From Jiangella muralis (GTDB taxonomy: Bacteria > Actinomycetota > Actinomycetes > Jiangellales > Jiangellaceae), in contig NZ_LFXL01000010.1 in NCBI RefSeq assembly GCF_001270745.1, positions 1 to 64,000 on the forward strand: a stretch of DNA of 64,000 nt, written 5' to 3'. Positions within the stretch are counted from its first letter, which is position 1. The number at the start of each line of letters is the position of its first letter. The position numbers and the translations under genes were made by a program. The notes under the pieces are model-generated. The model was given only the letters and a program-made list of their open reading frames with translations. It was not told the DNA's origin and searched no databases. Of the stretch, positions 34,551-42,615 are shown piece by piece.

Positions 34551-35750
34551 ATGCGGTCCACCTCCGACGCCGAGCGCCCCGGCGCCCACGGCACCAGCCG
34601 GCACGAGCGCTCCGTGCACCTCCTGGAGCGCGCGACCGGACGGCTCGCCACGGCGGCGATCGCCCGCATGGAAGACACCCTCAGCTGGTACCGCGCGATG
34701 CCCGCGGAGCAGCGGTCCTGGGTGGGCCTGGTGATCCAGGCCGGCATCGCCGCGTTCGTCGACTGGTACCGCAACGCCGACGAGTCCCGCCCCACGCCGA
34801 CGGCCGACGTGTTCGGCACCGCGCCGCGCGACCTCATCCGCTCGATCAGCCTGCAGCAGACCGTCGAGGTCGTCCGGGTCGCGATCGAGGTGGTCGAGGA
34901 CAACGTCGAGGACGTCGTCGGGCCCGACGACGTCCGCGACGTCCGCGAGGGGGTGCTGCGGTACTCCCGCGAGGTCGCGTTCTCCGCCGCGCACGTCTAC
35001 GCCCGCTACGCCGAGGCGCGCGGGTCGTGGGACGCCCGGCTGGAGGCGACCGTCGTCGACTCCCTGCTGCGCGGCGAGGTCGACGAGGACGTGCGGTCGC
35101 GGGCGTCCGCGCTGGGATGGACGGCGGCCAGCGGCGTCGTCGTCATCATCGGCCGGCCGCGGCCCGACGACGGCACGTCGGCCGACGAGATCCGCCGCTC
35201 GGCCCGGCACGCCGGGTACGACGTGCTCACCGGCGGGCAGGGCGACCGGCTGGTGGCGGTGCTCGGCCGGGTCGAGGACCCGTTGCAGGCGGCGACCGCG
35301 ATCGTCACCCACTTCGGCCCCGGTCCGGTGGTCGTCGGCCCGCTGGTCCCGGACCTCGTGTCGGCGGCGACGTCGGCCCGGCCCGCCGTGACGGGGCTGC
35401 TGGCGGCGGCCGGCTGGCCCGACGCGCCCCGTCCCGTCTCGGCCGGGTCGCTGCTGCCCGAGCGGGCGCTGGCCGGCGACCTGGAGGCGCTGAACGACCT
35501 CGTCGCCGAGCTCTACGTGCCGATCGCCGAGGCCGGCCCGGTCGTGCTCGAGACGCTGGCCGCGTACCTCGAGACCGGCGCGTCCGTCGAGGCCGCGGCC
35601 CGGCTGCTGTTCGTCCACCCGAACACCGTGCGGTACCGGCTGCGGCGGGTCACCGACGTCGTCGGGCTGACCCCGACCGACCCCCGCGACTCCTACACCC
35701 TGCGGCTCGCGCTGTCACTCGGACGGATGAACCCGCCGGCCATCGAGTGA
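34551..35750 (+). CDS. fasR: FasR-type PucR-family activator of fatty-acid synthesis
   Basis: 399 residues from ATG 34551. The N-terminal half is a helical sensor (S-L-Q-Q-T-V-E-V-V-R-V-A-I-E-V-V). The C-terminal PucR-type helix-turn-helix is A-A-A-R-L-L-F-V-H-P-N-T-V-R-Y-R-L-R-R near residue 360. It directly precedes fabD-fabH-acpP-fabF in the same direction, the arrangement in which Streptomyces FasR activates the operon. A GTGGGAAACCCCC element lies between the two. Confidence 0.9.
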   Translation: MRSTSDAERPGAHGTSRHERSVHLLERATGRLATAAIARMEDTLSWYRAMPAEQRSWVGLVIQAGIAAFVDWYRNADESRPTPTADVFGTAPRDLIRSISLQQTVEVVRVAIEVVEDNVEDVVGPDDVRDVREGVLRYSREVAFSAAHVYARYAEARGSWDARLEATVVDSLLRGEVDEDVRSRASALGWTAASGVVVIIGRPRPDDGTSADEIRRSARHAGYDVLTGGQGDRLVAVLGRVEDPLQAATAIVTHFGPGPVVVGPLVPDLVSAATSARPAVTGLLAAAGWPDAPRPVSAGSLLPERALAGDLEALNDLVAELYVPIAEAGPVVLETLAAYLETGASVEAAARLLFVHPNTVRYRLRRVTDVVGLTPTDPRDSYTLRLALSLGRMNPPAIE

Positions 35751-35765
35751 CCGCCGCGGGCGTCG

Positions 35766-35788
35766 TTGTGGGAAACCCCCAAACTTAG
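35766..35788. promoter_or_regulatory. probable FasR operator
   Basis: TTGTGGGAAACCCCCAAAC, a GGG-AAA-CCC element between fasR and fabD. As I recall, GTGGGAAA/CCCAAA-type sequences are the FasR target in streptomycetes and mycobacteria. It sits 63-85 bases before the fabD start. Confidence 0.6.
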
Positions 35789-35850
35789 TGGGACGACCTT
35801 GTGACCGCGGCCGACCCCTTCTACGCCCGGGTAGCCGCGAGGCTTGAGGG

Positions 35851-37035
35851 GTGCTTGTGATCGTCGCTCCCGGTCAGGGATCCCAGACGCCCGGTTTCCT
35901 CACGCCGTGGCTGGAGGACCCGTCGTTCGCGGCCCGCATCGACTGGCTGTCCGCCGTCGCCGGGCTGGACCTCGCCCACTATGGAACCGAGGCCGACGCC
36001 GACACCATCCGCGACACCGCCATCGCCCAGCCGCTGCTGGTGGCGTCTGGTCTGGTCACGGCGCTCGCGCTGTTCCCGCACCCTGCCGACGGGTTCGCGA
36101 CGGTGGGCGCGGCGGCCGGGCACAGCGTCGGCGAGATCACCGCGGCCGCCGCCGTCCGCGTCATCACCGCAGAGCAGGCCATGGTGTTCGTCCGCGAGCG
36201 CGGACGGGGCATGGCCGCGGCGGCCGCGAAGGAGTCCACCGGCATGACCGCCGTCCTCGGCGGCGACCCCGACGACGTCCTCGCGACGCTGGAACGGCAC
36301 GGCCTCACCCCCGCCAACGTCAACGGCGCCGGCCAGGTCGTCGCCGCCGGCACCGTCGCCCAGCTGGAGGCGCTGGCCGGCGACCCGCCGCAGGGCGCCC
36401 GGCTGCGCGCGCTCCCCGTCGCCGGGGCATTCCACACCACGCACATGGCGTCGGCGGTGAAGCGGCTGCGGCACTACGCTCAGTCCATCAGTACCCACGA
36501 CCCCCGCACGCTGCTGCTGTCCAACCGCGACGGCCAGGTCGTCCACGACGGCCGCCAGGTGCTCGACCGGCTGGTCGACCAGGTGTCCAACCCGGTCCGC
36601 TGGGACCTGTGCATGCAGGCCATGGCCGACCTCGGCGTCACCGGCGTGCTGGAGGTGCCGCCGGCCGGCACGCTGACCGGCCTGGCCAAGCGCGCGCTGC
36701 CCGGCGTCGAGACGTTCGCGCTGAAGACGCCCGACCAGCTCGACGCCGCCCGCGCGTTCGTCGAGCAGCACGGCGGCCAGCCCAGCCCGCTGGCCACCAA
36801 CCCGACGTGGCGCCTCGTCGTCGCGCCGGTCAAGGGCACGTTCGCGGCCGGCGGCGCCAAGACCGGCGACCTCCTGGCCGCCGGCGACACCGTCGGCACC
36901 GTCGGGTCGCTGCGCGACACCGTCCAGGTCACGGCCGGGCACGGCGGCACCATCATCGAATGGCTGGTCGAGGACGGCGACTCGGTCGCCCCCGGCCAGC
37001 CACTGGTCCGGCTGCACCCCGAGGCGGTGGCGTGA
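35851..37035 (+). CDS. fabD: malonyl-CoA:ACP transacylase with C-terminal biotinyl/lipoyl-like domain
   Basis: 394 residues from GTG 35851; FabD is usually about 310. The transacylase part has A-P-G-Q-G-S-Q-T-P-G-F near the start, the nucleophile serine in A-G-H-S-V-G-E-I-T-A and the histidine in V-A-G-A-F-H-T-T-H-M. Residues about 325-390 form an added domain (G-D-L-L-A-A-G-D-T-V-G-T-V and H-G-G-T-I-I-E-W-L-V-E-D-G-D-S-V) with the biotinyl/lipoyl hammerhead pattern. The usual modified lysine position reads L-R-D, so it cannot be biotinylated in the standard way. First gene of the fatty-acid operon. Confidence 0.93.
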   Translation: MLVIVAPGQGSQTPGFLTPWLEDPSFAARIDWLSAVAGLDLAHYGTEADADTIRDTAIAQPLLVASGLVTALALFPHPADGFATVGAAAGHSVGEITAAAAVRVITAEQAMVFVRERGRGMAAAAAKESTGMTAVLGGDPDDVLATLERHGLTPANVNGAGQVVAAGTVAQLEALAGDPPQGARLRALPVAGAFHTTHMASAVKRLRHYAQSISTHDPRTLLLSNRDGQVVHDGRQVLDRLVDQVSNPVRWDLCMQAMADLGVTGVLEVPPAGTLTGLAKRALPGVETFALKTPDQLDAARAFVEQHGGQPSPLATNPTWRLVVAPVKGTFAAGGAKTGDLLAAGDTVGTVGSLRDTVQVTAGHGGTIIEWLVEDGDSVAPGQPLVRLHPEAVA

Positions 37036-37037
37036 AC

Positions 37038-38057
37038 ATGAGCGCACTCACGATCCAGTCCGAGCGGCAGCCGCGCGCGTCGCGCATCCTCGGCATCGGC
37101 GGCTACCGGCCCAGCCGGGTCGTCACCAACGCCGAGATCGTCGAGCAGATCGACTCCTCCGACGAGTGGATCCGCACCCGCTCCGGCATCGAGAGCCGCC
37201 GCTGGGCCGGCGACGACGAGACCGTCATCTCGATGAGCCTCGCCGCCGCCCGCAAGGCGCTGGCCGACGCCGGCATCCAGCCCGAGCAGGTCGACTGCGT
37301 CATCGTCTCCACCGTCACGCACCTCTACCAGACCCCGTCCGCCGCCGCCCAGATCGCCTACGAGCTGGGCACCAACCGGGCCGCCGCGTTCGACGTCTCC
37401 GCCGCGTGCGCCGGGTTCTGCTACGGCCTGTCGCTGGCGTCGGACATGGTGCGCGTCGGCACCGCCGGCCACGTCGTCGTCATCGGCGTCGAGCGGCTGT
37501 CCGACCTCACCGACCGCACCGACCGGTCGACGGCGTTCCTGTTCGCCGACGGCGCCGGAGCCGCGGTCGTCGGACCGGCCGCCGGCGCCGCCGACGCCGG
37601 CATCGGCCCCGTCGTGTGGGGCTCCGACGGCCAGCACCTCGAGCACATCACGCAGAAGGAGAACTGGCGCGACGCCCTGTTCAACGAGACCGGGCCGGCG
37701 ATGCCGCACCTGGTCATGCAGGGCAACCCGGTCTTCCGCTGGGCGTCGTACGAGATGGCGAAGGTGGCCCAGGAAGCGCTCGACGCCGCCGGCGTCACCG
37801 TCGACGACCTCGACATGTTCGTGCCGCATCAGGCCAACATGCGCATCACCGACGCGATGGCGCGCCAGCTCAAACTGCCCGAGCGGGTCGCCATCGCCCG
37901 CGACATCGCCACCCAGGGCAACACCTCGGCGGCCTCGATCCCGCTGGCCATCGAGCGCATGCTCGAGACCGGCGAAGCCCAGAGCGGCGATCTCGCCCTC
38001 ATCATCGGCTTCGGCGCAGGGCTGGTTTACGCCGGCCAGGTGATCCGCATCCCCTGA
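37038..38057 (+). CDS. fabH: 3-oxoacyl-ACP synthase III
   Basis: 339 residues from ATG 37038; a GTG at 37032 overlapping the fabD stop is an alternative. The catalytic cysteine lies in D-V-S-A-A-C-A-G-F (near residue 120), the histidine in V-P-H-Q-A-N-M and the asparagine in T-Q-G-N-T-S-A-A-S. It starts chain synthesis by condensing an acyl-CoA with malonyl-ACP; in actinobacteria it typically accepts branched primers. Confidence 0.96.
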   Translation: MSALTIQSERQPRASRILGIGGYRPSRVVTNAEIVEQIDSSDEWIRTRSGIESRRWAGDDETVISMSLAAARKALADAGIQPEQVDCVIVSTVTHLYQTPSAAAQIAYELGTNRAAAFDVSAACAGFCYGLSLASDMVRVGTAGHVVVIGVERLSDLTDRTDRSTAFLFADGAGAAVVGPAAGAADAGIGPVVWGSDGQHLEHITQKENWRDALFNETGPAMPHLVMQGNPVFRWASYEMAKVAQEALDAAGVTVDDLDMFVPHQANMRITDAMARQLKLPERVAIARDIATQGNTSAASIPLAIERMLETGEAQSGDLALIIGFGAGLVYAGQVIRIP

Positions 38058-38161
38058 CGTCAGGCCACGTGCCCGCCCGACGCCGTGCGGGCACCTACGA
38101 TCGTCACCGACCACGAATCGGTCACGAGGCATCACCCACACCAACGAGGAGAACCACAGAC

Positions 38162-38407
38162 ATGGCCAGCACCGAGGAGATCCGCGAGGGTCTTGCCGAG
38201 ATCGTCAATGAGATCACCGGCGTTCCCGCCGAGGACGTGCAGATCGACAAGTCCTTCACCGACGACCTCGACATCGACTCGCTGTCGATGGTCGAGGTGG
38301 TCGTCGCGGCCGAGGAGAAGTTCAACGTGAAGATCCCCGACGAGGAGGTCAAGAACCTGGCCACCGTCGGCGACGCCGTCACGTTCATCGAGAAGGCAGG
38401 GTCCTAA
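38162..38407 (+). CDS. acpP: acyl carrier protein
   Basis: 81 residues from ATG 38162, preceded by ACGAGGAG. The phosphopantetheine serine is S40 in L-D-I-D-S-L-S-M-V-E. The acidic four-helix composition is normal. It lies about 100 bases after fabH, leaving room for an internal promoter that would raise ACP levels. Confidence 0.97.
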   Translation: MASTEEIREGLAEIVNEITGVPAEDVQIDKSFTDDLDIDSLSMVEVVVAAEEKFNVKIPDEEVKNLATVGDAVTFIEKAGS

Positions 38408-38411
38408 ACAG

Positions 38412-39671
38412 ATGTCGCATTCCCAGGCACGAGTCGTCGTCACCGGGCTCGGCGCCACCACGCCCGTCGGGGGCGACGTAGCGTCGACCTGGGAGTCCCT
38501 GCTCGCCGGTCGATCCGGCGTACGCAAGCTGACCCAGGAGTGGGTCGCGGACCTGCCGGTGCAGATCGGTGCGCCGGTCGCCGTCGACCCCTCCGAGGTC
38601 CTCCCCCGCGTCGAGGCCCGGCGGCTGGACCGCTCGGCCCAGTTCGCCATCATCTGCGCCCGCCAGGCGTGGGCCGACGCCGGATTCTCCGGCAAGGCCA
38701 GCGAGGCGGGACTCGACCCCGACCGCGTCGGCGTCGTCTGCGCCTCCGGCATCGGCGGGCTCACGACGCTGCTGTCCAACTACGACCAGATGCTCGCGTC
38801 CGGCCCGCGCCGGGTGTCGCCGCTGGCCATCCCCATGCTGATGCCGAACAGCCCGTCCGCGAACGTCAGCATCGAACTGCAGGCACAGGCCGGTGCGCAC
38901 ACGCCCGTCAGCGCGTGCTCGTCCGGCGCCGAGGCGCTCGCCTACGCCGTCGACATGATCCGGCTGGGCCGGGCCGACGTCGTCGTCGCCGGCGGCACCG
39001 AGGCGGTCATCTCTCCGCTGCCGATCGCCGCGTTCGCGAACATGATGGCGCTGTCCAAGCGCTCCGACGACCCCACGGCCGTCAGCCGCCCGTTCGACAA
39101 GAACCGCGACGGCTTCGTCCTCGGCGAGGGCGGCGCGCTGATGGTGCTGGAGTCGGCCGAGCACGCCGCGGCCCGCGGCGCCCGCGTCTACGCCGAGATC
39201 GCCGGCTCCGGCATGAGCGCCGACGCCCACCACATCGCCCAGCCCGAGCCGACCGGCCGCGGCGTCATCACGGCGATCCGCAAGGCCCTGACCGACGCCG
39301 GTCTGTCCCCCGACGACATCGCGCACGTGAACTGCCACGCCACGTCCACCCCGACCGGCGACGCCGCCGAGTCCGTGGCGCTGAACGCCGTCTTCGGCGA
39401 CCGCACGCCGTCGATCCCGGTCACCGCGCCGAAGTCGATGATCGGGCACCTGCTCGGCGGCGCCGGCGCCGTCGAGTCGCTGGCCACGGTGCTCACGCTG
39501 CACCACGGCCTGGTGCCACCCACGGCGAACGTCGACGACGTCGACGACGACATCAACCTCGACATCGTCCGCGGCACCCCGCGAAAGCTCGACGACGGTC
39601 CGCTGGCCGCGCTGAACGACTCGTTCGGGTTCGGCGGGCACAACGTCGTCCTGGCCTTCAGGAGGACCTGA
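38412..39671 (+). CDS. fabF: 3-oxoacyl-ACP synthase II
   Basis: 419 residues from ATG 38412, five bases after acpP. The catalytic cysteine lies in V-S-A-C-S-S-G (near residue 174), with histidines in N-C-H-A-T-S-T-P-T-G-D and M-I-G-H-L-L-G-G-A-G. It is the elongating condensing enzyme. Its stop overlaps the next start. Confidence 0.96.
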   Translation: MSHSQARVVVTGLGATTPVGGDVASTWESLLAGRSGVRKLTQEWVADLPVQIGAPVAVDPSEVLPRVEARRLDRSAQFAIICARQAWADAGFSGKASEAGLDPDRVGVVCASGIGGLTTLLSNYDQMLASGPRRVSPLAIPMLMPNSPSANVSIELQAQAGAHTPVSACSSGAEALAYAVDMIRLGRADVVVAGGTEAVISPLPIAAFANMMALSKRSDDPTAVSRPFDKNRDGFVLGEGGALMVLESAEHAAARGARVYAEIAGSGMSADAHHIAQPEPTGRGVITAIRKALTDAGLSPDDIAHVNCHATSTPTGDAAESVALNAVFGDRTPSIPVTAPKSMIGHLLGGAGAVESLATVLTLHHGLVPPTANVDDVDDDINLDIVRGTPRKLDDGPLAALNDSFGFGGHNVVLAFRRT

Positions 39672-41116
39672 TGACGGCTCTGGCGGATCGTTCGGCATCG
39701 TCCAGCACCGCCACCCCGACGGCCAAGCCGCCGCGGGAGCAGGACCCGCGGCACCCGAAGCACCGGCTCGACGCCCTCTTCGACGACGGCTCGCTCGAGC
39801 TGATCAGCGCCGACGACCTCAGCGGCATGCTCGCCGCCGTGGGCACGGTGCACGGCACTCCGATCGTCGCGTTCTGCTCCGACGCCACGGTCATGGGCGG
39901 CGCGATGGGCGCGGACGGCTGCCAGGTCGTCGTCGACGCCTACGAGCGGGCGCTGGCCGACGGCGTCCCGATCATCGGACTGTGGCACTCCGGCGGCGCC
40001 CGGCTGCCCGAGGGCGTGCTCTCGCTGCACGCCGTCGGCCGGATCTTCGCCGTCATGACCCGCGCGTCGGGCAAGATCCCGCAGCTGTCCGTCGTGCTCG
40101 GCCCGGCCGCCGGCGGCGGCGCGTACGGCCCGGCGCTCACCGACATCGTCATCATGGGCCCCGAGGGCCGGGTCTTCGTGACCGGCCCCGAGGTGGTCCG
40201 CTCGGTCACCGGCGAGGACGTCGACATGCTGCGCCTCGGCGGCCCCGAGCCGCACGGCCGCCGCTCCGGCGTCGTCCACGTCGTCGCGAGCACCGAGCGG
40301 GAGGCGCTGGACCGGGCGCGATCGCTGGCGGCGCTGCTCGGCTCGCCGGGCACCCTGTCCGTCTCGGCCGTTGCCGATCGCGACCTCGGCGTGCACTTCC
40401 CGGAGTCGGCGAAGCGCGCGTACGACGTCCACCCCATCGTCACGGACCTTCTCGACGACGACACCGGCGTCGAGCTGCACCCGCGGTGGGCGCCGAACAT
40501 CACGACCACCCTGGGCCGGTTCGGCGGCCGCACCGTCGGCGTCATCGCGAACAACCCGCTGCGCCTCGGCGGCTGCCTCGACTCCACGTCCGCGGAGAAG
40601 GCCGCCCGGTTCGTCCGCATGTGCGACGCCCTCGGCGTGCCCCTCCTCGTCATCGTCGACGTTCCCGGCTACCTGCCCGGCGTCGGCCAGGAATGGGACG
40701 GCGTCGTCCGGCGGGGCGCGAAGCTGCTGCACGCGTTCGCCGAGGCGACCGTGCCGCGGGTGACGCTGGTGACCCGCAAGGTCTACGGCGGCGCGTACAT
40801 CGCGATGAACTCGCGCGCCCTCGGCGCCACGCGCGTGTTCGCCTGGCCGACCGCCGAGGTCGCCGTCATGGGCGCCGTCGCCGCCGTCCGCGTCCTGCAC
40901 CGGCGCAAGCTGGCCGAGGTGGCGCCCGAGCTGCGCCCCCAGGTCGAGGCGGAACTGGCCGAGGAGCACGCCCGCATCGCCGGCGGCCTCGACCGCGCCC
41001 AGGAACTCGGCGTCGTCGACGAGATCATCACGCCGGACCGGACCCGCTCCGCGCTGGCCCGCGCCATTGCCGAGGCTCCCGAGCGGCGGGGCGCGCACGG
41101 CAACATCCCGCTCTAG
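39671..41116 (+). CDS. accD: acyl-CoA carboxylase carboxyltransferase subunit (AccD/PccB type)
   Basis: 481 residues from ATG 39671. Oxyanion-type glycine motifs G-P-A-A-G-G-G-A-Y-G-P-A-L (near residue 150) and G-G-A-Y-I-A-M-N-S-R (near residue 375) mark the two crotonase-fold halves. The single-chain form carrying both halves is typical of actinobacterial acetyl/propionyl-CoA carboxylases. It supplies malonyl-CoA to the preceding enzymes and closes the operon. Its TAG stop forms the edge of a palindromic element. Confidence 0.93.
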   Translation: MTALADRSASSSTATPTAKPPREQDPRHPKHRLDALFDDGSLELISADDLSGMLAAVGTVHGTPIVAFCSDATVMGGAMGADGCQVVVDAYERALADGVPIIGLWHSGGARLPEGVLSLHAVGRIFAVMTRASGKIPQLSVVLGPAAGGGAYGPALTDIVIMGPEGRVFVTGPEVVRSVTGEDVDMLRLGGPEPHGRRSGVVHVVASTEREALDRARSLAALLGSPGTLSVSAVADRDLGVHFPESAKRAYDVHPIVTDLLDDDTGVELHPRWAPNITTTLGRFGGRTVGVIANNPLRLGGCLDSTSAEKAARFVRMCDALGVPLLVIVDVPGYLPGVGQEWDGVVRRGAKLLHAFAEATVPRVTLVTRKVYGGAYIAMNSRALGATRVFAWPTAEVAVMGAVAAVRVLHRRKLAEVAPELRPQVEAELAEEHARIAGGLDRAQELGVVDEIITPDRTRSALARAIAEAPERRGAHGNIPL

Positions 41117-41276
41117 GGTGTGTCTCCCAAGTCTCGGCCGTAGCGAGCGGAGTCCAGGTGGATGCCTCGCAAGGCCGAGGAGGGAGTCATAGCGGGGTTC
41201 TATGACGACTGACGAGAACGCAGCGAGGCGCCGCCTGGGCGTCGCGCAGTAGGCCACGGACTTGGGAGACACACCC
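41116..41276. repeat. 161-bp palindromic element with perfect 18-bp terminal inverted repeats (MITE-like)
   Basis: The ends GGGTGTGTCTCCCAAGTC (41116-41133) and its exact inverse (41259-41276) enclose about 125 bases. Those bases pair imperfectly along their length: CCAGGTGGATGCCTCGC faces GCGAGGCGCCGCCTGG, and GTCATAG faces CTATGAC around a CGGGGTT loop in the middle. No ORF fits. It starts on the last base of the accD stop codon. The terminal repeats and foldback structure look like a miniature inverted-repeat transposable element. A structured RNA or super-terminator is the alternative. Confidence 0.75.
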
Positions 41277-41294
41277 CAGCTTTCCCGGCCCGGA

Positions 41295-41330
41295 CTCCCG
41301 CCTCGCCAGGGCCGTCTGGCGGGGCGGGAG
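41295..41330 (+). terminator. intrinsic-type terminator of the fatty-acid operon
   Basis: CTCCCGCCTCGCCA and TGGCGGGGCGGGAG make a 14-bp stem (one G-U pair) with an 8-base loop, followed by TTCGCTTTCG. It lies 179 bases after the accD stop. Confidence 0.75.
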
Positions 41331-41377
41331 TTCGCTTTCGTCCCGCAACGGGAGCTCGCTTTCGGCCCCACAAACGG

Positions 41378-41409
41378 AGCGCCCCGGACCGCGTTCGGTC
41401 CGGGGCGCT
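41378..41409. terminator. second strong hairpin terminator
   Basis: AGCGCCCCGGACC and GGTCCGGGGCGCT form a perfect 13-bp stem around GCGTTC. It stands between accD and the convergent DUF3145 gene and may serve both strands. Confidence 0.75.
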
Positions 41410-41575
41410 GCTACGTGGTGAGGCCGCTGTATTTCCCGGTCACCGGGCCGGGGACAACCACCGATGCCGGAGCGGCCACGTCTTGAGGTGTGTTACTAGT
41501 CCGTGACCATACCGAGGACTCGGCGTCTTGTGAAGGCCCTGCCGGGGATCAATTTCGTCCCGTCCGCCGGCCTGC

Positions 41576-42070
41576 TCAGACGACCTGGTGCAGCCACCGC
41601 ACCGGCGCCCCGTCGCCCGCGTACCGGAACGGCTCGAGCTCCTCGTCCCAGGGCGCGCCGAGCAGCCGGCGCAACTCCTCCTCGAGGTCGACCTCGCCCA
41701 GGGACGCCTTCACGACGGCAGCCTTGATGCGGTCCTCGGGGATCATGATGTCGCCGTGGACGCCGGTCACCGCGTGGAAGACGCCCAGCTCCGGCGTGTA
41801 GGAGTAGCGGGCGCCCTCACAGCCCAGGCTGGGCTCCTCGGTCACCTCGAAGCGCAGATGCATCCAGCCACGCAGCGCCGACGCGATCTTGGCGCCGGTG
41901 CCCGACGCACCCTGCCACGACAGCTCGGCACGGTACATACCGGGTGCGGCCGGCTGCGCGCTCCAGTCCAGCTTCACGCGCACGCCAAGAGCGCCGGCCA
42001 CTGCCCACTCGATGTGTGGGCACAAGGCCGACGTAGCAGCGTGAACGTACAGAACGCCACGAGTCGTCAC
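41576..42070 (-). CDS. DUF3145-family protein
   Basis: 164 residues from GTG 42070, with GGAGGATCC upstream. T-T-R-G-V-L-Y-V-H-A-A, H-I-E-W-A-V-A-G-A-L-G-V-R-V, W-Q-G-A-S-G-T-G-A-K-I-A-S-A-L-R-G-W and F-R-Y-A-G-D-G-A-P-V-R-W-L-H are the DUF3145 signature. The family is actinobacterial, often encoded beside fatty-acid synthase genes, and of unknown function. Confidence 0.93.
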   Translation of the reverse strand: MTTRGVLYVHAATSALCPHIEWAVAGALGVRVKLDWSAQPAAPGMYRAELSWQGASGTGAKIASALRGWMHLRFEVTEEPSLGCEGARYSYTPELGVFHAVTGVHGDIMIPEDRIKAAVVKASLGEVDLEEELRRLLGAPWDEELEPFRYAGDGAPVRWLHQVV

Positions 42071-42615
42071 CGGATCCTCCTGCGGTTCGAGGGACGCCTT
42101 CCCCTGCGACCTCGTTCCCGCCCAGGTGAACCTGCGACGGCTCCATTGTGCACGACGAACCCTCCCGCCGCCACGTTCCCCGCCGCACCCGCCCCGGCGT
42201 GTCCCCGCGGATCTCGCACAGCCCAGCGCGACGAGCGGACACCCGCCCGCGCGAAGCGCCAACCCGACACGGCGCCCGACCCAACACCATGCGGCCCCGC
42301 GCCGCCCGGCCCGCTGCGTCGGCCCCGCGCCGCCCGGCCCGCTGCGTCGGCCCCGCGCCGCCTGACCCGCCCGGCCCGCTGCGTCGGCCCCGCGCCGCCC
42401 GGCCCGCTGCGTCGGCCCCGCGCCGCCTGACCCGCCCGGCCCGCTACCTCAGCCCTGCCGCGACCGCGCACCGTCCAGTGCATCCCGGCCCGAGGCGGCC
42501 TCAGCACCCCGCCCGCTCTGGCCGAACAGCACACCGTGCTCGTCGGGGCTCCGCACCTTCAGGTGTTCACCCGCCGGGCACACGTCCGCCGTCGAACGCT
42601 GCGCCGGCTCGATAT
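42071..42615. other. 545-base non-coding stretch containing a GC tandem repeat
   Basis: No recognisable gene on either strand; the open frames are P/A/R repeats of the tandem array at 42300-42455. The rest is ordinary high-GC sequence. Confidence 0.5.
42300..42455. repeat. GC-rich tandem repeat, 28-bp and 37-bp units alternating
   Basis: Units based on CGCCGCCCGGCCCGCTGCGT plus CGGCCCCG (28 bp) occur at 42300, 42328 and 42393. A 37-bp form with an inserted TGACCCGCC occurs at 42356 and 42421 (the last one diverging). This gives a 65-bp higher-order period. There are no spacers of constant length with varied sequence, so it is not CRISPR. Confidence 0.85.

Noticed and set aside
42300-42455. 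Repeat array considered as CRISPR
   Set aside because: Units follow each other without unique spacers and are 28 and 37 bp variants of one sequence; no cas genes are nearby.
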